Shown piece after piece: positions 19,201 to 26,788 of a stretch of DNA of 64,000 bases. Every line of letters begins with the position of its first letter. The first letter of the stretch is position 1. The stretch is from Pseudomonas sp. DTU12.3. Its GTDB lineage: Bacteria; Pseudomonadota; Gammaproteobacteria; Pseudomonadales; Pseudomonadaceae. The notes beneath the pieces were generated by a model. It was given only the letters and a program-made list of their open reading frames with translations. It was not told the origin of the DNA and made no database searches. The position numbers and the translations under genes were made by a program. The DNA is taken from positions 1,987,501-2,051,500 of the forward strand of contig NZ_CP027218.1 in NCBI RefSeq assembly GCF_004124275.1, given 5' to 3'.

Positions 19201-21174
19201 GGCACGGGCGCATTCGTCGGGTATGGCAACGCCAGCGACAACGTCATCACTGGCGGTAACGGCAACGACATCCTGTTTGGTGGCGACGGTGCCGACCAGT
19301 TTATCGGCGGCGCCGGTTTCGACATCGCCGGTTATACCGACAGCACTGTTGGCGTCACCGTCAACCTGAAGACCGGTGTGCACAGCGGTATCGCTACCGG
19401 CGATACCTTCGTCGGTATCGAAAGCTTGCGTGGTTCGAACTTCAACGACACCTTCGTCGCCGATGGCCGGGCCATCGCCTTCGATGGCAGCCTGGGCAAC
19501 ATGGACACGGTCGACTATTCGACCTCGGCTGCCGGGATCAACGTCGAAATTCGCTACAACACGCCGGGGCGTGCCGGTGTCGGTGGTGACTCGGAAGGCG
19601 ATACCCTGATCAATATCGAAAAAGTCATCGGTACCGCCTACAACGACACCTTCACCCTCGACACCCTCACGGCGACCTTCGAGGGCGGTGCGGGCGATGA
19701 CGTGTACTTCATCAACGGTGCTGGCGGTACGGTCATCGAGCAGGTCGGCGGCGGCAACGACGAAGTGCGCACGACCTTCGGCCAAATCGGCCTGCACGCC
19801 AACGTCGAGCGCCTGACCTACATCGGCACGGGCGCATTCGTCGGGTATGGCAACGCCAGCGACAACATCATCACTGGCGGTAACGGCAACGACATCCTGT
19901 TTGGTGGCGACGGTGCCGACCAGTTTATCGGCGGCGCCGGTTTCGACATCGCCGGTTATACCGACAGTACCGTGGCGGTCAACATCAACCTGAAAACCGG
20001 CGTCTATTCGGGCATCGCCGCAGGCGATACCTACGTCGGCATCGAAGGCCTGCGCGGTAGCGGGTTCAACGACACCTTCATTGGTGCAGGTACGGCCATG
20101 GCGATCGACGGCGCGCTCGGCCAGGACATGGTCAGCTACGAACAATCGGACAGCGCCGTGACCATCGACCTGAAAACCAACGCCAACAGCGGCGACGCTG
20201 CGGGCGATACCTTCAGCGGTATCGAGATCTATCAGGGCAGCAGTTTTGACGACACGCTGTCCGGCTCGGCCAACACCGACATCTTCATCGGTGGCAGTGG
20301 TGCCGACCGGATCGACGGGCGCGAAGGGTTTGACAGTGCGTGGTACATCACCAGTGCGTCAGGCGTGAACATCAACCTGGTAACCAACGTCAATCAGGGC
20401 GGCGACGCTCAAGGCGATATCCTGCTCAACATCGAGCGCGTGGTGGGCAGTCACTTCGACGACACGATCACCGCCAGCGCCTCCGGCAGTCTGCTCGAAG
20501 GTGGGTTGGGCAATGATGTGCTGTATGGCGGTAACGGCAGTGACACCCTGTATGGCGGACTGGTTTCCCCGGTCGCACCGTTCAGCCTGGCGGGTATTTC
20601 CAGCGGGCCGCAGGCGGACTTGCTGTATGGCGGCAATGGCGACGACTACATCTACAGCGCAGCCGACGACGTTGGCACCGTTGCCTATGGTGAGGCTGGC
20701 AGAGACACGATTACGGTTGCTCGTGGCAAGGCCGACGGTGGTGACGGTAACGACACCCTGACCGGCACGGGCGACAACTTCGTGTTGCTTGGCGGCGCGG
20801 GCAATGACTTGCTGAACATTGGCGTCAAGGACTTGTACCCTTGGAAAGCGCCTGCTGACGGCTTTGCCAACGGCGGCGAGGGGGATGATACCTATATCGT
20901 CAACACCGGCCTGCTGGTGACTATCCGGGACGATGGGCAAAGCCTCAATGACACGCTGATCCTGAATAACGTTCAGTCAGCCGTGTCGTTGCAACTGGCG
21001 CGAGTCGGGAATGACCTCTACCTCAACGATGGCTATTTCCCGGTATCCGACCCAACCAAGCAAGGTGTCAAATTGCAAGACTGGTTCGTGGGTGGCAACA
21101 CTATCGAACACTTCAAGGCAGCCAACGGTGATGTTCTGCCTATCAATGGCGATGGGTTTGCCATGTTTGGTTGA
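16252..21174 (+). CDS. Large RTX-type calcium-binding repeat protein in flagellar glycosylation island
   Basis: The 1640-residue protein is almost entirely RTX-like: nonapeptide-type runs such as GGNGNDILFGGDGADQFIGG recur throughout. Six tandem units of 207 or 208 residues span about residues 37-1281; each pairs RTX turns with beta-rich stretches such as NANVERLTY and GVTVNLKTG. A divergent tail follows with more GGxGxD motifs and a C-terminal segment (GVKLQDWFVGGNTIEHFKAA) like the hemolysin-related domain of type I secreted proteins. There is no N-terminal signal peptide and I see no cysteine. Secretion by a type I system with Ca-driven folding outside the cell is the family expectation, but no ABC exporter, membrane-fusion protein or enzymatic domain is present here. 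The start is the ATG at 16252 behind AAGGAAGAAAC. Function is unknown; adhesin or surface-layer roles are guesses. Confidence 0.85.
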   Translation: MAVINGTNGADTLIGTSGDDEINGLGGNDLILGGAGADKIDGGAGTDTVDYSASAAGINVDIRYTTPGRAGIGGDSEGDTLFNVEKVIGTAFNDTFSIDSISATFEGGAGDDVYILNSGNSTVIEQVGGGNDEVRTNYGVIGLNANVERLTYTGTGAFTGYGNAGDNIITGGIGNDTLFGGDGADQFIGGAGFDIAGYTDSTVGVTVNLKTGVNSGIAKGDTFVDIESIRGSNYNDTFVADSRAIAFDGGTGIDTVDYSTSAAAINVDIRYTMPGRAGIGGDSEGDTLFNIEKVIGSAFNDTFSIDSISATFEGGAGDDVYILNTGNATVIEQVGGGNDEVRTNYGVIGLNANVERLTYTGTGAFTGYGNAGDNIITGGIGNDTLFGGDGADQFIGGAGFDIAGYTDSTVGVTVNLKTGVNSGIAKGDTFVDIESIRGSNYNDTFVADSRAIAFDGGTGIDTVDYSTSAAAINVDIRYTMPGRAGIGGDSEGDTLFNIEKVIGSAFNDTFSIDSISATFEGGAGDDVYILNTGNATVIEQVGGGNDEVRTNYGVIGLNANVERLTYTGTGAFTGYGNAGDNIITGGIGNDTLFGGDGADQFIGGAGFDIAGYTDSTVGVTVNLKTGVNSGIAKGDTFVDIESIRGSNYNDTFVADSRAIAFDGSLGNMDTVDYSTSAVGINVDIRYNTPGRAGIGGDAEGDTLINIEKVIGTAFNDTFSIDLLTATFEGGAGDDVYIINGAGGTVIEQVGGGNDEVRTNYGVQGLNANVERLTYIGTGAFTGYGNASDNIITGGNGNDILFGGDGADQFIGGAGFDVAGYTDSTVGVTVNLKTGVHSGIATGDTFVDIESLRGSNFNDTFVADGRAIAFDGSLGNMDTVDYSTSAAGINVEIRYNTPGRAGVGGDSEGDTLINIEKVIGTAYNDTFTLDTLTATFEGGAGDDVYFINGAGGTVIEQVGGGNDEVRTTFGQIGLHANVERLTYIGTGAFVGYGNASDNVITGGNGNDILFGGDGADQFIGGAGFDIAGYTDSTVGVTVNLKTGVHSGIATGDTFVGIESLRGSNFNDTFVADGRAIAFDGSLGNMDTVDYSTSAAGINVEIRYNTPGRAGVGGDSEGDTLINIEKVIGTAYNDTFTLDTLTATFEGGAGDDVYFINGAGGTVIEQVGGGNDEVRTTFGQIGLHANVERLTYIGTGAFVGYGNASDNIITGGNGNDILFGGDGADQFIGGAGFDIAGYTDSTVAVNINLKTGVYSGIAAGDTYVGIEGLRGSGFNDTFIGAGTAMAIDGALGQDMVSYEQSDSAVTIDLKTNANSGDAAGDTFSGIEIYQGSSFDDTLSGSANTDIFIGGSGADRIDGREGFDSAWYITSASGVNINLVTNVNQGGDAQGDILLNIERVVGSHFDDTITASASGSLLEGGLGNDVLYGGNGSDTLYGGLVSPVAPFSLAGISSGPQADLLYGGNGDDYIYSAADDVGTVAYGEAGRDTITVARGKADGGDGNDTLTGTGDNFVLLGGAGNDLLNIGVKDLYPWKAPADGFANGGEGDDTYIVNTGLLVTIRDDGQSLNDTLILNNVQSAVSLQLARVGNDLYLNDGYFPVSDPTKQGVKLQDWFVGGNTIEHFKAANGDVLPINGDGFAMFG
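16981..18222 (+). repeat. Perfect 621-bp tandem duplication (units 2 and 3)
   Basis: 16981-17601 and 17602-18222 are identical base for base as far as I could compare them over the whole unit, including synonymous positions. This indicates very recent duplication or gene conversion within the RTX gene. Confidence 0.92.
18847..20094 (+). repeat. Near-perfect 624-bp tandem duplication (units 5 and 6)
   Basis: 18847-19470 and 19471-20094 agree over roughly the first 490 bp with one difference seen (a GTC/ATC codon near 19243), then diverge. This marks a second recent duplication event in the same gene. Confidence 0.85.
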
Positions 21175-21227
21175 TCGCTGAATCGAACACTGTCGATCCT
21201 GCAACGGGATTGAAGGTGTAGGCATGG

Positions 21228-21269
21228 AGGGCGAACCTGATAATTATCATCCGGTTTGCCCTTTTTTTT
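21228..21269 (+). terminator. Rho-independent terminator after RTX gene
   Basis: The stem AGGGCGAACC/GGTTTGCCCT (one G-T pair) encloses a TGATAATTATCA palindrome and is followed by eight T. It closes the RTX gene as a single transcription unit. Confidence 0.88.
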
Positions 21270-21456
21270 ACCTTGCAGCCCGGTCTTCACGGGACTCATC
21301 GAGCTGGCGCGTTTCCTGCAAGTCCCCGGTAAATCGCCATAAAACGAGCGCTCGCGGTCATCCCACCGGCGCCCGGAGCGGTAAAAGGTTGAGCCAGATG
21401 GCCCGCACAGCTCAAGAAAGCTCTGCGCAGCCCGGTGACGAACAAGAGGGGAGACG

Positions 21457-22230
21457 ATGAAGGCAGTAATTTTGGCGGGTGGCCTCGGCACGCGCATCAG
21501 TGAAGAGTCGCACCTCAAGCCCAAGCCGATGATCGAGATCGGCGGCAAGCCAATTCTCTGGCACATCATGAAGCAGTATTCCGCCCACGGAATCCACGAC
21601 TTCGTGATCTGCCTGGGCTACAAGGGCTACGCGATCAAGGACTTCTTCGCCAACTACTTCCTGCACACCTCCGACGTCACTTTCAACATGCGCGAAAACC
21701 GCATGGATGTGCATCAGAATTACAGCGAGCCGTGGAGCGTCACGCTCATCGACACCGGCGAGGAAACCATGACCGGTGGCCGCCTGCTGCGTGCCGGCCG
21801 TTACCTCAAGGATGAAGAAGCGTTTTGCTTCACCTACGGCGACGGCGTGTCCGATCTGAACATTCGTCAGTTGGTCGATTACCACAAGGCGCACGGCCGT
21901 CTCGCGACCGTGACGGCCGTGCAACCGCCGGGACGCTACGGTGCCCTTGAGCGCCAGGGCGATCAGGTCCTCGGTTTCACCGAAAAACCCCGTGGTGATG
22001 GTGGCTGGATCAATGGCGGCTTCTTCGTGCTGTCGCCGAAAGTGCTGCCGTACATTGCTGGCGATGAAACCACGTGGGAAGCCGAGCCATTGGCGCGTCT
22101 GGCCCAGGATGAGCAGCTCAAGGCTTTCGAACACGACGGTTTCTGGCAGCCCATGGACACCCTGCGTGACAAAAACCATCTCGAAGCGCTGTGGCAGAGC
22201 GGGGAGGCCCCATGGAAGCAATGGGCTTGA
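21457..22230 (+). CDS. rfbF: Glucose-1-phosphate cytidylyltransferase
   Basis: The 257-residue nucleotidyltransferase makes CDP-glucose from CTP and glucose-1-phosphate, the entry step to CDP-linked deoxysugars. The signature [20 protein letters not shown] followed by [16 protein letters not shown] is typical of RfbF rather than of dTDP-glucose (RmlA) enzymes, and length matches (about 257). AAGAGGGGAGACG gives a good ribosome site. It is the first gene of a tightly overlapping operon (to about 25928); it overlaps the next start by 19 bp. No clear promoter was found between the terminator at 21269 and this start. Confidence 0.95.
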   Translation: MKAVILAGGLGTRISEESHLKPKPMIEIGGKPILWHIMKQYSAHGIHDFVICLGYKGYAIKDFFANYFLHTSDVTFNMRENRMDVHQNYSEPWSVTLIDTGEETMTGGRLLRAGRYLKDEEAFCFTYGDGVSDLNIRQLVDYHKAHGRLATVTAVQPPGRYGALERQGDQVLGFTEKPRGDGGWINGGFFVLSPKVLPYIAGDETTWEAEPLARLAQDEQLKAFEHDGFWQPMDTLRDKNHLEALWQSGEAPWKQWA

Positions 22231-23294
22231 GTGCGGATTTCTGGCGCGGTAAGCGCGTTCTCATCACCGGTCACACCGGCTTCAAAGGCAGTTGGCTGAC
22301 CCTGTGGCTGCAAAGCCTCGGCGCGCAAGTCAGCGGCTTTTCCCTCGATCCGTCGACCGAGCCGAGCCTGTTCGAACTGGCGCGGGTGCACGAAGGCATC
22401 AACGATCGGCGCGGTGATCTGCGTGATCTCGGCGCGCTGCTGGAAATCATCGCCGACACCGAGCCGGAAATCGTTCTGCACCTGGCCGCGCAGCCGTTGG
22501 TGCGCGAAGGCTATCGCGATCCGCTGGGCACTTACTCCAGCAACGTCATGGGCACGCTGAACCTGCTCGAAGCGATTCGTCAGGTCGGTTGCGTGCGTGC
22601 CTGCGTGCTGGTCACCACCGACAAGGTCTACGCCAACAAGGAATGGCTGTGGCCGTACCGCGAAGACGAAGCCCTCGGTGGCCACGATCCTTACAGCAGC
22701 AGCAAGGCCTGCTGTGAACTGCTTGCACAATCTTATGCGGCGTCATTCTTCCCGGCCGACAAGTACGCCGAGCACGGTCTGGCGCTGGCCACCGCGCGCG
22801 CGGGCAACGTCTTGGGCGGCGGCGATTTCGCCCCTGAACGTCTGATCCCCGATGTGCTGAAAGCCTGGACCGCAGACGAGCCGGTGACCCTGCGTTACCC
22901 GCAAGCCGTGCGCCCGTGGCAGCACGCGCTGGAGCCGCTGGCCGGTTACCTGCAACTCGCCGCCGGTCTCTACGAAGAGGGCCCGGAGTACGCCGGTGCG
23001 TGGAACTTCGGCCCGGGCGAGACGGACATGTGCAGCGTCGGCGAAGTGGTCGAATTGCTCGCCAGCCGCTGGCCGCAAGCGCGCGGCTTACGCATCGAAA
23101 AAAGCGAACTGCACGAGGCCGGTCTGTTGCGCCTGGACAGCAGCCGCGCGCGTCAGGTCCTTGGCTGGCAACCGCGCTGGACCTTGCAGCAATGCCTGGC
23201 GCAGACCCTCGACTGGCACCTGGCGTGGCAGAACGGCGATGACATGCGCAACGTCACCCTCGGTCAACTGAACCTGTACCGAGGCGCGCTGTGA
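22212..23294 (+). CDS. rfbG: CDP-glucose 4,6-dehydratase
   Basis: The 360-residue SDR-type enzyme converts CDP-glucose to CDP-4-keto-6-deoxyglucose. The N-terminal Rossmann motif is [10 protein letters not shown] and the catalytic Tyr-Lys pair lies in [14 protein letters not shown] at 22212 is chosen because GGGGAG precedes it; ATG at 22221 is an alternative. It overlaps rfbF by 19 bp and the following epimerase gene by 4 bp (GTGA). No rfbH (3-dehydrase) gene is present, so the product is not expected to go to a 3,6-dideoxysugar. Confidence 0.95.
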   Translation: MEAMGLSADFWRGKRVLITGHTGFKGSWLTLWLQSLGAQVSGFSLDPSTEPSLFELARVHEGINDRRGDLRDLGALLEIIADTEPEIVLHLAAQPLVREGYRDPLGTYSSNVMGTLNLLEAIRQVGCVRACVLVTTDKVYANKEWLWPYREDEALGGHDPYSSSKACCELLAQSYAASFFPADKYAEHGLALATARAGNVLGGGDFAPERLIPDVLKAWTADEPVTLRYPQAVRPWQHALEPLAGYLQLAAGLYEEGPEYAGAWNFGPGETDMCSVGEVVELLASRWPQARGLRIEKSELHEAGLLRLDSSRARQVLGWQPRWTLQQCLAQTLDWHLAWQNGDDMRNVTLGQLNLYRGAL

Positions 23295-23851
23295 GCGAAT
23301 TTTCCCTGAAAGCGTTGCCGCTGGCCGGGCTGTTCAGCGTCCAGCACAAGCGCTTCGAAGATCAGCGCGGGCACTTCGCCCGGCTGTTCTGCGAGGGCAG
23401 CCTGAGTGCGTTCGGCAGCGAATTTCATATCCGTCAGATCAACCATTCCTGCACTCGCGAGAAGGGCAGTGTGCGTGGTTTGCATTATCAGAATGGCAAT
23501 GCGCCGGAAGCCAAACTGATCACCTGCCTGCGCGGTGAAGTGTGGGATGTCGCGGTGGATCTGCGCCCCGATTCCGCGACCTTTCTGCACTGGCACGCCG
23601 AGCACCTCAAGGCCGGCGACGGTCGCAGCCTGTTGATTCCGGCCGGGTTCGCCCACGGTTTCCAGACCCTCAGCGAAGACGCCGAATTGCTCTACCTGCA
23701 CAGCGCCGATTACGCGCCGGAGCATGAGGGCGGTCTGTCGGTGAACGATCCACGGCTGGCGATTGCCTGGCCGTTGCCTGTCAATAATTTGTCAGCGCGT
23801 GATTCCAGCCATCCCGCGCTCGATCAACACTTTGCTGGAGTGCGTCTATGA
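23291..23851 (+). CDS. RmlC-family sugar 3,5-epimerase
   Basis: The 186-residue cupin belongs to the dTDP-4-dehydrorhamnose 3,5-epimerase family. The diagnostic RGLHYQ motif holds the catalytic His (H65), and RFEDQRGHFARLF is the usual N-terminal motif. In this operon it should act on a CDP-4-keto-6-deoxyhexose, changing the configuration at C3 and/or C5. The GTG start overlaps the rfbG stop, and its own stop overlaps the next ATG (ATGA). Whether it makes one or both inversions cannot be told from sequence. Confidence 0.85.
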   Translation: MSEFSLKALPLAGLFSVQHKRFEDQRGHFARLFCEGSLSAFGSEFHIRQINHSCTREKGSVRGLHYQNGNAPEAKLITCLRGEVWDVAVDLRPDSATFLHWHAEHLKAGDGRSLLIPAGFAHGFQTLSEDAELLYLHSADYAPEHEGGLSVNDPRLAIAWPLPVNNLSARDSSHPALDQHFAGVRL

Positions 23852-25074
23852 ACTGCCGTGGGTGCGCCGCACCGCTGAGTCTGCCGCTGATCGACCTCGG
23901 CACCTCGCCACCGTCCAACGCCTACGTGCACGCCGATCGCCTGGAACAGGCCGAGCAATGGGTGCCATTGAAGGTCGCCGTGTGCCAGCAATGCTGGCTG
24001 GTGCAGACCGAGGATTACACCCGCGCCGACAGCCTGTTCGATGCCGAGTACGCCTACTTCAGTTCGTTCTCCAGCACCTGGCTGGCCCATGCCGAGCGCT
24101 ATGTCGCCGAGATGGTCGAGCGCTTTGGCCTGACTGCCGACAGTCGCGTGGTCGAGATCGCCGCCAACGACGGTTATCTGCTGCAATACGTCGCCGCTCG
24201 TGGCATCTCGTGCCTCGGTGTCGAACCGACGCGCAGCACCGCGCAAGCCGCGCGCGAAAAAGGCCTGGAAATTCGTGAACTGTTCTTCGGTCGCGAGACT
24301 GCCGCGCAGTTGCAAAGCGAAGGCTGGGGCGCTGATCTGATGGCGGCCAACAACGTGCTCGCGCATGTGCCGGACATCAACGATTTTCTCGGTGGCTTTG
24401 CCACTTTGCTCAAGCCGAGCGGCGTCGCCACGTTTGAATTCCCGCAACTGCTGACGCTGATGGCGGGCGCGCAGTTCGACACGCTGTATCACGAGCACTA
24501 TTCCTATCTGTCGCTGACCGCCGTGCAAGCACTGTGCGAGCGCAATGGCCTGGAAGTCTTCGACGTCAGCCAACTGCCGACGCACGGCGGCTCGTTGCGC
24601 GTGTTCGTCCAGCGCAAGGACGGCCAGCGCCGTGCCGTGCAGCCAGCGGTGCAGCAACAGTTGCAGGCCGAACTGGCTGCCGGGGTGAAAACCGTCGAGT
24701 ACTACGCGACCCTCGCGCCGGCTGCTGAACGCATCAAACATGAGCTGCTGCGCTTCCTGTTGCAGGCCAAGGCTGACGGCAAACGTGTGGTCGGTTATGG
24801 CGCGGCAGCCAAGGGCAACACCTTGCTCAACTACGCCGGGGTCAAGCCTGACTTGCTCGCCTGGGTGGCCGACGCCAATCCGCACAAGCAAGGCAAGTTT
24901 TTGCCGGGCAGTCGCATTCCGATTGTCGCGCCGGCGCAGATCGATATCGAGCAACCGGACTATGTGCTGGTGCTGCCGTGGAATCTGCTGCACGAAGTCA
25001 GTCAGCAACTGGCGCAGGTGCGTCAGTGGGACGGGCGCTTCGTGATCGCCGTGCCTGAGTTGAAAGTGCTGTGA
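23848..25074 (+). CDS. SAM-dependent sugar C-methyltransferase (NovU/TylC3/TcaB9 type)
   Basis: The 408-residue protein has the three-part layout of C-methyltransferases acting on NDP-4-ketosugars. An N-terminal zinc-binding domain has two CxxC pairs (C3, C6 and C46, C49). A central SAM-binding domain (about 80-240) contains VVEIAANDGYLLQYV. A C-terminal domain (about 245-405) contains the VVGYGAAAKGNTLLNYAG motif. It would add a methyl branch at C3 or C5 of the CDP-4-keto-6-deoxysugar. Both start and stop overlap neighbouring genes by 4 bp. Confidence 0.88.
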   Translation: MNCRGCAAPLSLPLIDLGTSPPSNAYVHADRLEQAEQWVPLKVAVCQQCWLVQTEDYTRADSLFDAEYAYFSSFSSTWLAHAERYVAEMVERFGLTADSRVVEIAANDGYLLQYVAARGISCLGVEPTRSTAQAAREKGLEIRELFFGRETAAQLQSEGWGADLMAANNVLAHVPDINDFLGGFATLLKPSGVATFEFPQLLTLMAGAQFDTLYHEHYSYLSLTAVQALCERNGLEVFDVSQLPTHGGSLRVFVQRKDGQRRAVQPAVQQQLQAELAAGVKTVEYYATLAPAAERIKHELLRFLLQAKADGKRVVGYGAAAKGNTLLNYAGVKPDLLAWVADANPHKQGKFLPGSRIPIVAPAQIDIEQPDYVLVLPWNLLHEVSQQLAQVRQWDGRFVIAVPELKVL

Positions 25075-25928
25075 AGGTTCTGGTCACGGGCGCCACAGGC
25101 TTCGTCGGTCGACATCTGGTCGCGGCGTTGCTGGCGCGTGGCTGCACGGTTCGTGCGGTAGCGCGTAACGCACAGACTGCGCAGGGCATGCCGTGGATCA
25201 ATGATGTCGAGTTCGTCAGCGCGGATATTCACGCCGCCGATCTCGATATCGGCGCATTGGTCGAAGGCGTCGATGCGCTGGCGCATCTGGCCTGGCCGGG
25301 TTTGCCGAACTATCGGGCGCTGTTCCATTTCGAACACAACCTGATGGCCGATTACCGCTTTATCAAAAGCGCGGTCGAGGCGGGCGTGAAGCAGGTTCTG
25401 GTCACCGGCACCTGTTTCGAATACGGCATGCAAAGTGGCCCGCTCAGTGAAAACAGCGAGCCGCAGCCGAGCAATCCTTATGGTCTGGCCAAGCACACGT
25501 TGCACCTGTTCCTGCAAAACCTGCAGCAACAACAGCCGTTCACTTTGCAGTGGGCGCGTTTGTTCTATCTGCATGGCGAAGGGCAGAACCCCAACAGTCT
25601 GTTGGCCGCACTGGACCGGGCGATCGACGCCGGTGAAGCGTCGTTCAACATGTCCGCCGGTGAGCAACTGCGTGATTTTCTGCCGATTGACAGCGCGGCC
25701 GGTTATCTCGCCGCGATTGTGCAAACACGCGACTTTGACGGCGTGATCAATTGCGCCAGCGGCCAACCGGTTGCGGTGCGGACACTGGTCGAACAACGTC
25801 TGCAAGAGCGGGGCGCATCGATCGATTTGAATCTGGGGCACTACCCCTACCCGACACACGAACCCCTGGCGTTCTGGGCCGTGGTCGACCGATTACAACA
25901 GTTACTCGAGGCGCAACGCATCAATTGA
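25071..25928 (+). CDS. NAD(P)-dependent sugar epimerase/dehydratase, probable 4-ketoreductase
   Basis: The 285-residue SDR protein has the N-terminal cofactor motif VTGATGFVGRHLV and the active-site YGLAK. It is the last enzyme of the CDP-sugar operon. The most economical role is stereospecific reduction of the C4 ketone after epimerisation and C-methylation, giving a CDP-C-methyl-6-deoxyhexose; this is inferred from position and family. The GTG start overlaps the preceding TGA. Some members of this family are epimerases instead. Confidence 0.78.
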   Translation: MKVLVTGATGFVGRHLVAALLARGCTVRAVARNAQTAQGMPWINDVEFVSADIHAADLDIGALVEGVDALAHLAWPGLPNYRALFHFEHNLMADYRFIKSAVEAGVKQVLVTGTCFEYGMQSGPLSENSEPQPSNPYGLAKHTLHLFLQNLQQQQPFTLQWARLFYLHGEGQNPNSLLAALDRAIDAGEASFNMSAGEQLRDFLPIDSAAGYLAAIVQTRDFDGVINCASGQPVAVRTLVEQRLQERGASIDLNLGHYPYPTHEPLAFWAVVDRLQQLLEAQRIN

Positions 25929-25993
25929 TGCGCCTCCAGGCGACTGCCTTTTGGCAGCGCGACTATCAAATGACTTTTCAGTGAGACCGGACA

Positions 25994-26728
25994 ATGAGCG
26001 ATAACGTAATCAAAGCCTTCGAGGCGGAGTGCCAGGCCGAAGTGACTGCCCAGGGCCAGGACAAAGACCTGAAGGCGCTGGCCCAAGAGTTCTACAATCA
26101 GTCGGCCAAGCACAAGTACACCTATCACTTCTCGTGGATGGGTCGTCCGATCATCCAGCTGCCGCAAGACATGATGGCGATGCAGGAATTGATCTGGCGG
26201 ATCAAGCCGGACCTGGTGATCGAGTGCGGCATCGCCCACGGCGGTTCGATCATTTACTACGCCTCGCTGCTGGAGTTGCAGGGCCACGGCGAAGTGCTGG
26301 GCATTGATCGCGATATTCGTGCGCACAACCGCGAAGCCATCGAAAGCCATCCGATGATCAAGCGCATCAGCATGATCGAAGGCTCGAGCCTCGATCCGGC
26401 GGTGGTCGAGCAGGTGCGTCAGGCGGCGGCCGGCAAGAAAGTCATCGTCGTACTCGATTCCAACCACACCCACGAGCATGTGCTCGAAGAGCTGCGTTTC
26501 TACGCACCGCTGGTGTCCGTCGACAGCTATTGCGTGGTCATGGACACCGTGGTCGAAGACATGCCGGCCGATGCTTTCCCGGATCGTCCATGGGGTCCGG
26601 GTGACAACCCGAAAACCGCCGTCTGGGCTTACTTGAAAGAGAACGCTGATTTCGAGATCGATCAGGCAATGCAAGACAAACTGCTGATCACCGTCGCGTC
26701 GGATGGCTATCTGCGCCGCACTCGTTAA
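25994..26728 (+). CDS. CmcI/cephalosporin-hydroxylase-family methyltransferase
   Basis: The 244-residue protein belongs to the family named after cephalosporin hydroxylase CmcI, whose members in sugar clusters act as SAM-dependent O-methyltransferases. A Rossmann-like SAM motif is seen in PDLVIECGIAHGGSIIYYAS, with DSNHTHEHVLEELRFYAPLV as the conserved metal-binding region. An N-terminal helical part precedes it. The gene follows the CDP-sugar operon by 65 bp and precedes a glycosyltransferase gene, so O-methylation of a flagellar glycan sugar is the likely role. A real hydroxylase activity is unlikely. Confidence 0.78.
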   Translation: MSDNVIKAFEAECQAEVTAQGQDKDLKALAQEFYNQSAKHKYTYHFSWMGRPIIQLPQDMMAMQELIWRIKPDLVIECGIAHGGSIIYYASLLELQGHGEVLGIDRDIRAHNREAIESHPMIKRISMIEGSSLDPAVVEQVRQAAAGKKVIVVLDSNHTHEHVLEELRFYAPLVSVDSYCVVMDTVVEDMPADAFPDRPWGPGDNPKTAVWAYLKENADFEIDQAMQDKLLITVASDGYLRRTR

Positions 26729-26788
26729 GTCAGTCGACACCATCATCAAAGTATCTATCGGGCGGTTTCGCCGGTTGTGGGAGAAGTT

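Larger units (their letters stand above)
16360..20094 (+). repeat. Six-unit intragenic tandem repeat (621/624 bp units)
   Basis: Unit boundaries by the recurring GCCAT(T/C)GCCTTCGATGGC segment are about 16360, 16981, 17602, 18223, 18847 and 19471. The first three units are 621 bp and the later ones 624 bp (one extra codon in the SLGNMD segment). Every unit keeps the reading frame. Divergence is uneven: neighbouring units are either identical or clearly diverged. Confidence 0.93.

Noticed and set aside
16360..20094. Regular repeats that might suggest a CRISPR array
   Set aside because: The unit is 621-624 bp, in frame and coding for RTX motifs, with no short repeat-spacer pattern and no cas genes.
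16228..20145. A 1305-codon open frame on the minus strand across the RTX gene
   Set aside because: It repeats with the RTX units and has no ribosome site or domain; it is a by-product of GC-rich repeated codons on the other strand.
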